Part shown: in pieces, positions 44,956-55,195 of the stretch
How positions within the stretch are numbered: the first letter of the stretch is position 1
Layout: the number at the start of each line of letters is the position of its first letter
Source of the DNA: Dermanyssus gallinae
Taxonomy: Eukaryota > Arthropoda > Arachnida > Mesostigmata > Dermanyssidae
Reading direction: 5' to 3'
Assembly: GCA_003439945.1 (NCBI GenBank)
Contig: QVRM01005628.1
Location: forward strand, 1-64,000
Length of the DNA: 64,000 nucleotides
Notes under the pieces: model-generated
What the model saw: the letters and a program-made list of their open reading frames with translations, nothing else
The model's database searches: none
What the model was told of the DNA's origin: nothing
Made by a program: the position numbers and the translations under genes

Positions 44956-45474
44956 TAAGATTACTGCGGTACTGATATAATAATTAAGATGTGTTTTGTA
45001 AGGAATGTGCCACACTGCCAACACATACAGTAACTGTTCTCATGTTTATTCATTTGAATAAATGACAAACATACTCATAAAATAGTTAAGAGTGCGTAAA
45101 GTTGTCACTTGCTTAGCCGTCAACGCTACCACTACATGATGTTTTTGCCAGTTTAAGTCTGACACTTTGTGCGTTAAGATGCTAAACTGGCTACACTGAC
45201 CCCTGTTTGCGTCTTGATGAGTCCCAGGTGAGGCATCTCTATCAAACTCTCTACTATACGGATACTTTCGATTACGGCTGTACCTAATGCATGTTTAACA
45301 CTTTGATATGTTTAACACAAATTGTTGTTACACAAAAAAACCTGGGATTTATTAGTAAACGAAAAGCGAAAGATGTGGGAAAAAGGGCCTAAGTCCAACC
45401 ACGAAGTTGAAAGGGAGAAAACGATAAGATTTTTGCAAGAAGATTTGGACGCCATCCTCAGAGGCTCACCGCGC

Positions 45475-46060
45475 CACTCACTTCGCCTGCTCATCCTGAA
45501 CATAAAAAGTGGATAGACTGCCCGGCGGGATAAAATGGCTTTTTCCTTACGCAGTGTCTCACTGACCACGGTGACTTTCAAAGCTATCCCTTTCGTGTAG
45601 GCAAAGCTTCCTCAGAAACTTGCGTGCACTGTGAGGACGGCGTCGACGATGACCCTGAGCACACTCTCCTGAAATGCAACAGACTAGAGCAGGCAAGAAC
45701 AACCGCCATAGCGCTGCTAAGATTGAAATGTTCCAGAGAAGGAGAACAACGAGGAGCCAATATACCAGACCCGCCGAGAAGCAACATGAGGATGTTTGTG
45801 GCATACATATGCAGCACAGCAACGGCATGGAACCTGGGCGAGGTATTCGCAACTGCAGTGATGAAAAGGAAAGCCGAGCTTGGCAGGTACAGAGGAGAAC
45901 GGACAGCGCTTAGGACATCAACAGATGGCGTGGCTTGTAATCAAAGGGGTTGTCCCAGGCGTTGGGATAAGCACGTCGGACCGGTGGGCGAACACGTGAG
46001 TGACCTCGGCCAAATGATATGCTGGGCACTCCTATGTTCTGTACATTTAAGGAGCTGACA
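45475..46060 (+). mobile_element. 5'-truncated R1-clade fragment inside the CD36-like intron
   Basis: Plus frame: HKKWIDCPAG, FFLTQCLTDHGDFQSYPFRV, GKASSETCVHC then EDGVDDDPEHTLLKC (C-x2-C-x10-H-x4-C finger, about 45622-45675). 144 further residues are open to 46058. It lies between the two CD36-like exons, in the same orientation as the gene. Preserved better than most R1 scraps here. Confidence 0.72.
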
Positions 46061-47036
46061 CATTCAAATAGCGTTGTATAAGCTACCAAGCCAAGGCGAC
46101 TGAAACTTTGTGCGCACTTCTACGTGGTATTGTTCATATCACCAACATCTGGCACAACTACACTAATTGTGGGGCATGGCATTTCTTGTTGCAATGCAAG
46201 AATAGTACAAAACCCGTTAAAATATAACGCATTGCAACGTGCTGATTCTTTGTGCTCTTCTATACCTGTACATCGCTAGTCATCGTGACTGTCCTGAAAA
46301 CCTCTGCCTTTCGATCTATAAATAGAGAATCTTGTCTGGACTGAAGAGTACGAATAACTGAACTGCTGTTTCATATCTTCTACATAAACAGGGCCGTATC
46401 AGGCGGTCTAGTGGTAGACTAGATTTTTTTCAATCGATGTGTGGAGCTTTATAAACAAGGTTAACGAGCGGCAGTACGTTATTAATTGAGCTATGCTCAT
46501 ATACATCTAAATAAAGTGTATGTCGTCTGATGGCATCGCATACGAGCTTCCAGGAAACCGTCCTGTTGCAGAGTTGTAGCAACAACTCATGTTAGCAAGT
46601 ACAACATTGAGAGTCTTAGTAGCTAACGAAGCTGCTTCCAATTCGTTATGACCGGCATGAAGGATGCACACAGAGACGCCGTCCTCTAGAACTTGAGTTA
46701 TATCCTTGGACATTCCATTCGAAGTTTTAGAGCAAAAGTGTAAAAAGCCCTATGACAACTAACACCGATGAAAAATACATTATTTTTTTTAGCTCTGAGC
46801 GCGATTCTATTTATGGCACCTGCTGCATAGTACTGTTAAAATGCTAACGTTAGAAGCTCTCATATGCACACTAGTCAAAAAAATATTAAATCTAGCAAAC
46901 ACTTTCATTAAGCAAACTTATTTAGTCCCATCTACCCTTTATTAAGAAAAAAACGAATGGTAGATGGTTCATTGTGTTTTCTCGAAATACGCGCGTTCTT
47001 TGTGAATTCAAGCTTTATATGACGCAGCTTAATCAG

Positions 47037-47252
47037 TAAATCTCCGCATTGTGTATCTGAATTCATTTCTGTTGCGGCGAATCTACTTCGAGCCAAGTAT
47101 GTCAAACAGAACCAAAGATGATAGTATTTTAACCTCGAACTACGCCGCCATGGCCTATTTTTTCCTGACGGCAATACTTGCGTTCCAGTCTTTCCTCTCT
47201 ACAAGAAGACACTCTTCATAAATACCACTGTCGACGAGTACTTTTATAGCGG
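47037..47252 (+). CDS. CD36/SCARB-family exon 2 with a one-base frameshift
   Basis: After a presumed acceptor AATCAG at 47031-47036 the frame reads NLRIVYLNSFLLRRIYFEP, then SMSNRTKDDSILTSNYAAM and FFLTAILAFQSFLSTR. It then continues in the next frame as TLFINTTVDEYFYSG to a donor at 47252/47253 (GG|GTAAGC). CD36 relatives read Y.F.P..S......DD.I...N and later TV.E.L.GY, so both parts belong together. A single missing base near 47205 separates them. About five residues between the two exons (after YVYR) are not accounted for, so a micro-exon or another boundary is possible. Real pseudogenisation or a sequence error cannot be told apart here. Confidence 0.7.
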
Positions 47253-47480
47253 GTAAGCTTTTGATTCTTTACATTTTATACATTAACACGGCTTCTGTTG
47301 ACACTCGTTATATGTCGCAATAAGCCTGATATAAATACGGTCTCGTTGTCATCGCGTTTTTGTACTGAAACTAATATAAGCTTCTTGCATCACGTAAAAA
47401 TTAGCAATGACTAGCTTGATACAACAAAATTACCTTAGTGACGTTGATGATCTCAAGCCTGCTCTGGCTAGTCTGCTGCA

Positions 47481-47557
47481 AGTAATTACCATGCGTTAGC
47501 ATGGTAATTACTGACAGTGAACAACATGCGATAGCATGGTAAAAACTGACAGTGAAC
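47481..47557. repeat. Short hairpin plus 35-bp tandem copy
   Basis: 14-bp perfect stem AGTAATTACCATGC / complement with loop GTTA (47481-47512). The right half, GCGTTAGCATGGTAATTACT and on, recurs 35 bases later with three mismatches (47528-47557). Confidence 0.6.
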
Positions 47558-47899
47558 GGGCACTTAGACTTCCTGTGAAATCTAAGTGATTGAGCCATGA
47601 GGCCTCAATTAGTCTTCCACGTAATTTTTATTATTATTATTATTATTACTTTTATGACAGGGTTAGCGTTTTAAAGCATCTAGCTCGACTATGCTTCAAT
47701 AAGTCAAACTCCTTTGTTCCACGGCATTTGTAATTTTGCTATTACGGGCTGGAAATATCGAGAGTAACCCAGAAAAGAAGTTGTTATTACCGTAGCAACT
47801 AACAGCATAATTGTAAAGACCAACTGTGGCTGCCAACGATCTACATTCACTCAAGCAAAGAATTGACGAGTTAACAACAACCGACACACGGCGTAATGA

Positions 47900-48180
47900 C
47901 GAATTAACAAAAATTAATTAGTCACTGGCAATATAACAGCACGATTGCCACGAGCCCAGCTGTCCAGCGAGCCAGCAACCATCAACCAGCGCTGAAACGA
48001 CAACAAACATTATAGATAGTAGTAGTAGTTTTATTAACCAATGATTGGTTTACGAATATACATTATAGACATCGCATTTCCAGAGTTGAGACAGCGGAAT
48101 TGCTCTATCACAACGCTGAAGGTGATATAGATCACACGGGCAGCCACAAAGTTTACACAAACACTCCGCCGAGTGGAGGT
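47900..48180 (-). repeat. Possible 3' LTR of the gypsy-like element
   Basis: On the minus strand, right after the Pol stop (about 48181), come about 150 bases, a poly(A) signal-like AATAAAACTACTACTACTA at about 48013-48035, and an AT-rich stretch. Position and layout fit an LTR. No second LTR copy was identified, so the boundaries are guesses. Confidence 0.3.
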
Positions 48181-48965
48181 CTATCGTGTTTTAGGTTGAT
48201 TTACAGAGGTCGGTGTTCTGTGTACGTTGTCGGTGGTTGGATGGCCTGGATGTTCTGGGCTGTAGGTTTGGATGAACGGTTTGATTTTGGATACATAGAC
48301 TATCTGCCGTCTCCGTCGGTGTGCGGGGGTGTTGGCTGTCTCTGTCGGTTCCACTTCTATGGTAGTCGGGCTGGTTACCCTTACAATTGTATACGGTCCG
48401 AAGTATCTTCTTTGGAGTTTGTCGGATTCACCCACTCGGCGCACTGGAGTGTATATGAGTACGAAGTCGTTCACCTAAAATGTCGGTTCACGTCTATTTT
48501 GGTCGTAGCGGTTCTTGTTCGTTGTTTTGGCGCGGTCGGCTAATGATTTCACCAGGTCTCTCGCTTCTTCAGTACAGAGGATGAGACGGTCAACGTAGTC
48601 GTGGAGTGGGTGGTTGGTCGAGGCAGGCGGAGCCGGCGAATGTGCATCGAATGTGGAGAGAGCTTCTCGACCGTGCACTAGGTAGAATGGGCTGAACTGG
48701 GTTGATTCGTTTGGTGCTGTGTTGTATGCGTGGACGACGAATGGCAGTTGATTGTCCCAATCACGCTGCCTTTTACTGATGTATGTACTGAGCATATCGA
48801 GTAATGTTCGGTGGGATCGTTTGACAAGGCCGTTGGTCTGGGGATGGTACGGTGTTGTCAGGCGGTGATGGTCAATGTTGCACCTCTTGGCCACTTCACT
48901 GATGAGAGAGGACATGAGGACATGAACGTTTTTTCGCGTTCACTAATGAGCACTCTCTCTCGTCG
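48181..48965 (-). pseudogene. Ty3/gypsy integrase C-terminal half, dead
   Basis: Minus frame 48915-48475 runs through one in-frame stop into 48474-48181. It holds the end of the catalytic core (TTPYHPQTNGLVKRSHRTLL) and the region between (AYNTAPNESTQFSPFYLVHG). The GPY/F domain follows (TPVRRVGESDKLQRRYFGPY), then VYVSKIKPF near the C-terminus. In the family the motif is NGxxER with the third catalytic Glu; here it is NGLVKR, so that residue is Lys. Upstream, VLISEREKTF stands for the usual ISDRG, in another frame. Inactive. No envelope gene is seen. Confidence 0.8.
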
Positions 48966-49150
48966 TCTTAGTCATTGATGTCGGCCGTTCGTTCAATTTC
49001 GCAAAGCCACTCTCTGGCTCGTGCGGCCGGGCTGCCGTCATATCGAAGTGATGTCGGGTGTGCAAACAAAGGCTGTAGGAATGACGGCTGTCCTGGACGT
49101 GGGTAGTCGAACGCAGGTCCCAGGGCTGCGGTTAATCTGTAGGTTGTGGT
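48960..49150 (-). pseudogene. Gypsy-like Gag fragment
   Basis: Minus frame: RLTAALGPAFDYPRPGQPSF, then HPTSLRYDGSPAARAREWLC and EIERTADIND. The PxxYDGSxxxxxxWLxxxE string is the usual start of Ty3/gypsy capsid domains. It is in frame with the repeat-coded segment upstream and is cut off at about 48960, directly before integrase sequence. The rest of gag, protease, RT and RNase H are missing. Confidence 0.6.
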
Positions 49151-50735
49151 TGTAGTTGCTGTAGACGGTGTCGTGGTCGGCATTGTTGTCGTGAATATGG
49201 TTGTAGTCGGCACCGCTTTCATGGTAGTTGTCGAGGTCGTAGTCGGCATTGTTGTCATCGACGCGGGTGTCGTTGGCGCTGTCGCCGTGGACGGCATGGT
49301 AGTCGTGGTCAGCATGGTGGTCGTGGTCGGCATGGTGATCGTGGCCGGCATGGTAGTCGTGGTCGGCATGGTAGTCGTGGTCGGCATGGTGATCGTGGTC
49401 GGCATGGTGATCGTGGTCGGCATGGTGATCGTGGTCGGCATGGTGATCGTGGTCGGCATGGTGATCGTGGTCGGCATGGTGATCGTGGTCGGCATGGTGA
49501 TCGTGGTCGGCATGGTGATCGTGGTCGGCATGGTTGATCGTGGTCGGCATGGTGATCGTGGTCGGCATGGTAGTCGTGGTCGGCATGGTAGTCGTGGTCG
49601 GCATGGTGGTCGTGATCGGCATGGTGATCGTGGTCGGCATGGTGATCGTGGTCGGCATGGTGATCGTGGTCGGCATGGTGATCGTGGTCGGCATGGTGAT
49701 CGTGGTCGGCATGGTAGTCGTGGTCTGCATGGTAGTCGTGGTCGGCATGGTGGTCGTGGTCGGCATGGTGATCGTGGTCGGCATGGTGATCGTGGTCGGC
49801 ATGGTAGTCGTGGTCGGCATGGTAGTCGTGGTCGGCATGGTAGTCGTGGTCGGCATGGTGATCGTGGTCGGCATGGTGATCGTGGTCGGCATGGTGATCG
49901 TGGTCGGCATGGTAGTCGTGGTCGGCATGGTAGTCGTGGCCGGCATGGTGGTCGTGGTCGGCATGGTGATCGTGGTCGGCATGGTGATCGTGGTCGGCAT
50001 GGTAGTCGTGGTCAGCATGGTAGTCGTGGTCAGCATGGTGGTCGTGGTCGGCATGGTGATCGTGGTCGGCATGGTGATCGTGGTCGGCATGGTTGTCGTG
50101 GTCGGCATGGTTGTCGTGGTCGGCATGGTAGTCGTGGTCAGCATGGTGGTCGTGGTCGGCATGGTGGTCGTGGTCGGCATGGTGGTCGTGGTCGGCATGG
50201 TGATCGTGGTCGGCATGGTTGTCGTGGTCGGCATGGTAGTCGTGGTCGGCATGGTGGTCGTGGTCAGCATGGTAGTCGTGGTCAGCATGGTAGTCGTGGT
50301 CAGCATGGTAGTCGTGGTCAGCATGGTTGTCGTGGTCGGCATGGTAGTCGTGGTCGGCATGGTAATCGTGGTCGGCATGGTTGTCGTGGTCGGCATGGTT
50401 GTCGTGGTCGGCATGGTAGTCGTGGTCGGCATGGTAGTCGTGGTCGTATGGTAGTCGTGGTCGGCATGGTGGTCGTGGTCGGCATGGTAGTTGTGGTCGG
50501 CATGGTAGTCGTGGTCGGCATGGTGGTCGTGGTCAGCATGGTGGTCATGGTCAGCATGGTGGTTGTGGTCGGCATGGTGGTCGTGGTCGGCATGGTGATC
50601 GTGGTCGGCATGGTTGTCGTGGTCGGCATGGTTGTCGTGGTCGGCATGGTTGTCGTGGTCGGCATGGTTGTCGAAGTCGTGGTCGTGTTGGCATGGTGGT
50701 CGTGGTCGGCATGGTAGTCGTGGTCGGCATGCTGC
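49146..50735 (-). repeat. 18-bp coding minisatellite, about 80 units, within Gag frame
   Basis: Plus-strand unit GGCATGGTGATCGTGGTC with variation mainly at two positions (GTA/GTG/GTT GTC or GTG ATC). The regular array spans about 49297-50735, with degenerate units from 49146. Minus-strand translation is Met-Pro-Thr-Thr-Thr/Ile-Thr per unit. The frame starts at an ATG at 50763 (MPVNTRHTDRS) and leads into the Gag fragment at about 49145, with about three indels breaking it (near 49533, 50447 and 50675). Because 18 is a multiple of 3, several frames stay open on both strands; the plus-strand Val/Gly and His/Arg frames are by-products. Confidence 0.85.
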
Positions 50736-50763
50736 GGTCCGTGTGTCTGGTGTTGACTGGCAT
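50551..50763 (-). CDS. Start of repeat-containing Gag-like frame
   Basis: Begins MPVNTRHTDRS, the only non-repetitive N-terminus leading into the Met-Pro-Thr repeat. A one-unit irregularity at about 50675 shifts the frame. If repaired by frame choice the repeat would form a long Thr-rich N-terminal extension of Gag; whether it was ever translated is unknown. Confidence 0.4.
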   Translation of the reverse strand: MPVNTRHTDRSMPTTTTMPTTTTMPTRPRLRQPCRPRQPCRPRQPCRPRQPCRPRSPCRPRPPCRPQPPC

Positions 50764-50805
50764 CGTCCGTTGTCGCCTCGGTTGGTTCGCCGTCCGGTGG
50801 TAGAG

Positions 50806-50905
50806 TACCGCAGCCCGAGAGACTCAGAAACGATGAATGAACGGTCTAATGCAAACCAATGCTACGTGTCGTCATTCATCGTTCCTGAGTCCCTCGGGCT
50901 GCAGT
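50806..50905 (-). repeat. About 34-bp stem, 31-base loop hairpin upstream of the Gag-like start
   Basis: Left arm 50811-50840 and right arm 50872-50901 are complementary at 28 of 30 positions, extending imperfectly to 50806 and 50905. The two differences are A/C on the plus strand but G-U wobbles in a minus-strand RNA, so the minus transcript would fold without true mismatches in this core. It lies in what would be the 5' leader of the gypsy-like element. Confidence 0.75.
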
Positions 50906-50984
50906 ATCCGTCCGGATGAATCTACATCCCAAGCTATTTTAGCGTAACACAACAACGTTACAATATATCATGGACTTGCACTTA

Positions 50985-53665
50985 AGTATCAAGGGAGAGG
51001 CCGACCCAAATGGGGTGTGGGCATGGCCGTCAGAACGGCAGAGTGCTCACACTTACTCAGATGTACTGCAAGAGAAATAGTGCTAGAACTAGAAGAATAG
51101 TATACGATGTTGGAAACGCATTGAGCTATTGTAAAGATACAAATAGGCACATTGTTATAGGGGGCGACTTTAATTGCGACCTGCTAAAAGAAAACGCACG
51201 AAGCGCAGCTTTTGTATCAGGAATACATGAGCTTGGATTGCAAATTTAAAACTACAGAATGGAAGAAGTGCGGTCGATGTGGTACTAACCTCAGCACAGC
51301 AGCCGCAATCAATAATCAGCAAGGTGCACTCAACGCCCTCAACTCATCGAAAACACTTTAAAGTAACGTTCAATTTGCACCGAATCAACAAGCCTAATGC
51401 ATCTTCAGCACACACCCTCAGCCGCTCCCTAAACCCCCAGATATTACAAGAAGCACTACAGCTCATTCAGCCAACAGACGATATCAATAGCACTGAAAGA
51501 GCTATTCGGTGGGCAATCCAGATTTCATGCGCGCGGAAACCGTTACACAAACCCACTACGCACAAACCATGGTTTGATGAAGAGTGCAAAGCCTAAAAAT
51601 ACACTATCTGCAGTAACCCGGATGTTGGCCCTCAGGGATTACAACAACTCGCTGGCACGAAACGGAGTTTTAAAAAGATTAAACAAATAAAGAAACAAGC
51701 ATATAAGATTATTAAACGCGTAACACACGTACAGCAGAGTGCTAGAAAACCTACTACCTCAGAGAATACTTGTGATTATCGAGCATTTACAAAAGGAGAG
51801 ATCGCCAATGTAATCAAATCCAAAGAAAATGGTAAATCCGCAAATCCCGGCCAATGTGTGTATGAACATATACAAATAAATATATAATTTCTGTGCCCGC
51901 CATTAACCAAATTGTACAACGCAGGTCTACGCAGTGGCAAAAATACTAGAAGAATAGAGAAAAAGCTTCTTGCTCGTTTACAAAATGAAGGGGAAGCAAC
52001 CGACCCAGTCAACTACCGCGGGATTGCGCTTCGTTGTTAAAAAAATCTTAACTTCACTTGTTGTAGAACGCTTATATGACGCCATAGGTCCACCTACCAT
52101 GCGAACAACATGGATTCCTAAGAGGGCGATCTACATCGGATGCCGTTGCCTTTCCTTTAAACCAAGTGAACCCTTGTCAAGATAAAAAAAAATGTATGAC
52201 ATATGCCGCGTTTATCGATGTTAAAACTGCATTTGCGCTGCGTCAGAAGAGACAAACTTCTTAAAGTACTTCAAACCCGATATTCTATAGAGGGAGCTAT
52301 GTATTATTTGATACGTGACATGCTGCAAGTAAATTTAATTACTATCAAAAAACGGGGCTCATTATGTCAGCAGGCCAGTAGCACAGAAAGCTGGAGTTGT
52401 CCAGGGTGACTCCGCAAGCCCGTTCCTCTTTATACTCTATATAGCTGGCTTAGTGGACGCCCTCAGAAATTGTAAAAGCTACACATGCATTTTATGCCGA
52501 AGAATTAGTAGTGCTTGCAAAGACATGAAACCACCTGCAGTTTTATCTACAGGAAGCCTCAGATTGGTGCCAAGAAAACCAACTGACAATCAACATCGCC
52601 AAAACAAAAATACTTCAATTTAGTAAAGGCGGATTGTACGCTGCAGATGACCGGTGCATTAAGATAGGGGGAGTAAATATCGAACTCGTAAATCACTTTT
52701 ATTATCTAGGAATCACTCTGATCCCCCAACTGTCATTCAGCAGACATATAGAGGAAATGCGTAGCAAGGCTACGGCGGCTATGATTCTAGAAAGAGACTT
52801 GACTGACATAGACCTGAACATTGCGCTAAATTTATTTAGGATAAAAACTGACCCTATAGTAAGATGCTGCCTTCACGCAATTGCCCCCATTTTACAATTA
52901 CAGACTGTAGAGTTTCGGGGGAGCTTTTGTTTAAGCGAATTAGTGGATTTCTATTTGTTATTTACGGGAGTGAACAAGCCGTTTTTGGCGGTTAAGTACA
53001 ACGACCGGTAAGTCTGTTTATTTGATATATCATACATTCGTAGCAGACGGCCGGCAGCGGGAGCGGCATGTTTGAATCTCTGCCTCTCTCTCCCCACAGA
53101 GCATGACGTCAATGAGAGAAGCTCCTGAGAGAGTACGAGTTGTAGCTACCGCAACCGCAGTGTAGGTCGAACAGGCTTATAATATTTGCACTATTCAAAG
53201 AATATCTGACACAGACCTTAAAAACATAGATGAATTATAATCTTATTTTATAAAGCGCACGCTGGGCTTGCCAATGAACGCTTCGGCGACGCTCGCACTA
53301 AAGCTATGCCACGAAAGCACACTAGTAGAGGATTTATTACTGGACACGATAACGTTCAGTACACAAATCTTAAAAGCTTACAGAGAATTTAGAGAAACCC
53401 GCAATATGGCATTTGTAATGGGCCTCTATGTCGAGGGCCCTGCATTTTGCAGCAACAAATGGAAATTGTCGTCACAGAAAAACAGATCTATAATATGCCG
53501 AACAACATGGAATGGTTAATACCACCTTATATGTTTGAGTGGAAATTGTTATGAAATCAACGAGCGCGTATGTAAATATTGCGGCGAGTGCAATATCGGA
53601 CGGTAGCCTACAAAATGATATGTGAAGTTTTGTACTATACTAACAATTCATGGTGAATAAACAAT
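50985..53665 (+). mobile_element. Family A-like element, highly decayed, with an internal insertion
   Basis: Endonuclease: GRPKWGVGMAV, NRHIVIGGDFNCDLLKENAR (catalytic GDFN kept, about 51165), ELGLQI. Linker: KPWFDEECKA and KKIKQIKKQAYKIIKRVTH. RT is very fragmentary (YRGIALRCZZKNLN near 52018, FIDVKTAF near 52212, QKAGVVQGDS near 52385). Thumb: KIGGVNIELVNHFYYLGITL and FSRHIEEMRSKATAA (52670-52790). After an unassigned block (52905-53195): DELZSYFIKRTLGLPM, and CKYCGECN at 53575. The 3' end GGTGAATAAA is at 53652-53661, running into (TTA)n. Confidence 0.7.
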
Positions 53666-53672
53666 TCAATTG

Positions 53673-53836
<164 letters not shown>

Positions 53837-53899
53837 TCAATTTTTCAGTATTTGCCTACAATTGTGGAACCCAAACGTGTACCCGCGTAGGCTCACCCC

Positions 53900-55195
53900 C
53901 CCCTCTCAATCCATAGAGCCGATGATAGCGGCGGCGTTTCCCCTACACACTGCGAGCGAGAGTTGCTGACGCAGAAACTCGCCCTCGCGCTGGTCACCCG
54001 TGTGAGCACTAATTTTGACACCTAGGTCTTTGAGGAGGATACTTGTGCTCTTGCTGATCGGGCCCATCGTTTCCATGGCGACGGGTACGAAGTGATATCT
54101 CCTCCCCAAATCATAGTATTTGCGTTTCTTTGCGATCTCGGCATGTTCAGCAACCCACCCTGACCTTATGGCGCTGTGCATCAGGTATGACGAAGCCACT
54201 GTATATGATACCGTGGCATCCTATACCAGGCATTTGCCGTTGCACCATGGCGGGGTGGTGACGCCGTCTGGTCTTTTGTCGTCTTCGAGGCCCAACCTGG
54301 GCTTCAGGGTGCTTGGTATGCCGGCTCTACGAAGAGCCTTCTTTAGAATCGCGTTGATTTCCGCGTGTCGGGCTTTTAGTACAGCTCAAAGGGTGCAGTC
54401 CTCATCCACTGTTTTTCCACGCCTTAAACTCGTATGGCTCACATATGGGAGCGCCTATTCTCAGAGCGGCCACCATGCGGAAGGAGGTGTTGTCCAGCAT
54501 GGTACCCAGCTGTGGTGAAGGAAGTGCTCTTAGGAAGCCACTGCTGAAAGTGTCACGGGCGGCTATGAATACCGCTTTCTCCGTCGGGAATTGAATGTCA
54601 GCTAAGATCGTGCGAGCGGTCGTTTGACACTTGTAGCCGTCAAGCATGTGCTGTGTAGGGTGTTGCTCCCAGGGGCTAGGGCCTATCGATTGTCTAGCTG
54701 CCAGCTCAGCTTTGTCCCTCCTTCCGCGCAGCACAAAATAAGCATCCGGTTCTAACAACGTCTTCGCAAAGCCGAGAACTCTATGATAGAGTCCGCGTAG
54801 CACAACGAAGCAAGCTCTGCCACGGACCTTAGTCCCAATCCTCCTTCGCTGAGAGGAAGTGTGGCCCTTTTCCAGGATATGTCGGTAAGGGCCACGTTTA
54901 GAACTTCATTGAGTATTTCTTTTGCCACCTCGTCAAATGCTTGCAAATTATCACAGTGGTGACCTGTGGGGGACGTGCGTAGAATGTAGTTTAGCCTAGG
55001 TGATCCTAGGCTGTAACTTCATAGGCATATAGTAGCAGGTCATTATCTTTGTAGCGGGTAGGGCGTCTGCAATGATTTTGCATGCCTCATCCTGTTGGTG
55101 GGAGGTTCCACTTACAGCTATGAGCTCGCATTTAGAGGCGTTAAGAGTTAAGCCTCCCTCCCTTCGCGTATGTCGGAGGCCACTATGTTATTATT
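53900..55195 (-). mobile_element. Non-LTR element C-terminus with RLE-like domain
   Basis: On the minus strand from 55190: GGLTLNASKCELIAVSGTSH (RT thumb side), LNYILRTSP (about 54990), AFDEVAKEILNEVLNVALTD with ISWKRATLPLSEGGLGLRSV, then a 133-residue frame ending LGTMLDNTSFRMVAALRIGA. Next HAEINAILKKALRRAGIPST, KRPDGVTTPPWCNGKCLVWD and ATVSYTVASSYL, and finally KRKYYDLGRRYHFVPVAMET to RGNAAAIIGSM. RPDG...WDAT...K..KY recalls the PD-(D/E)xK restriction-like endonuclease of R2/R4-type LINEs. The clade is not determined. Three or more frame breaks. Confidence 0.6.

Noticed and set aside
46932..47174. Minus-strand 80-residue frame as a gene
   Set aside because: The plus strand holds CD36-family motifs with splice sites; the minus frame has none.
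49146..50717. Plus-strand 523- and 306-residue frames (Val-Gly-Met and Arg-His-Gly repeats)
   Set aside because: By-products of an 18-bp repeat that is a multiple of three; the minus-strand Met-Pro-Thr frame joins Gag-like sequence and is the meaningful one.
49297..50735. CRISPR array
   Set aside because: Contiguous 18-bp units with no spacers, in a eukaryotic context.
48181..50763. Complete endogenous retrovirus with envelope
   Set aside because: Only Gag and integrase pieces are visible; no envelope-like frame was found.
54120..54518. Plus-strand 132-residue frame
   Set aside because: Antisense shadow of the RLE-like LINE C-terminus, whose conserved residues are on the minus strand.
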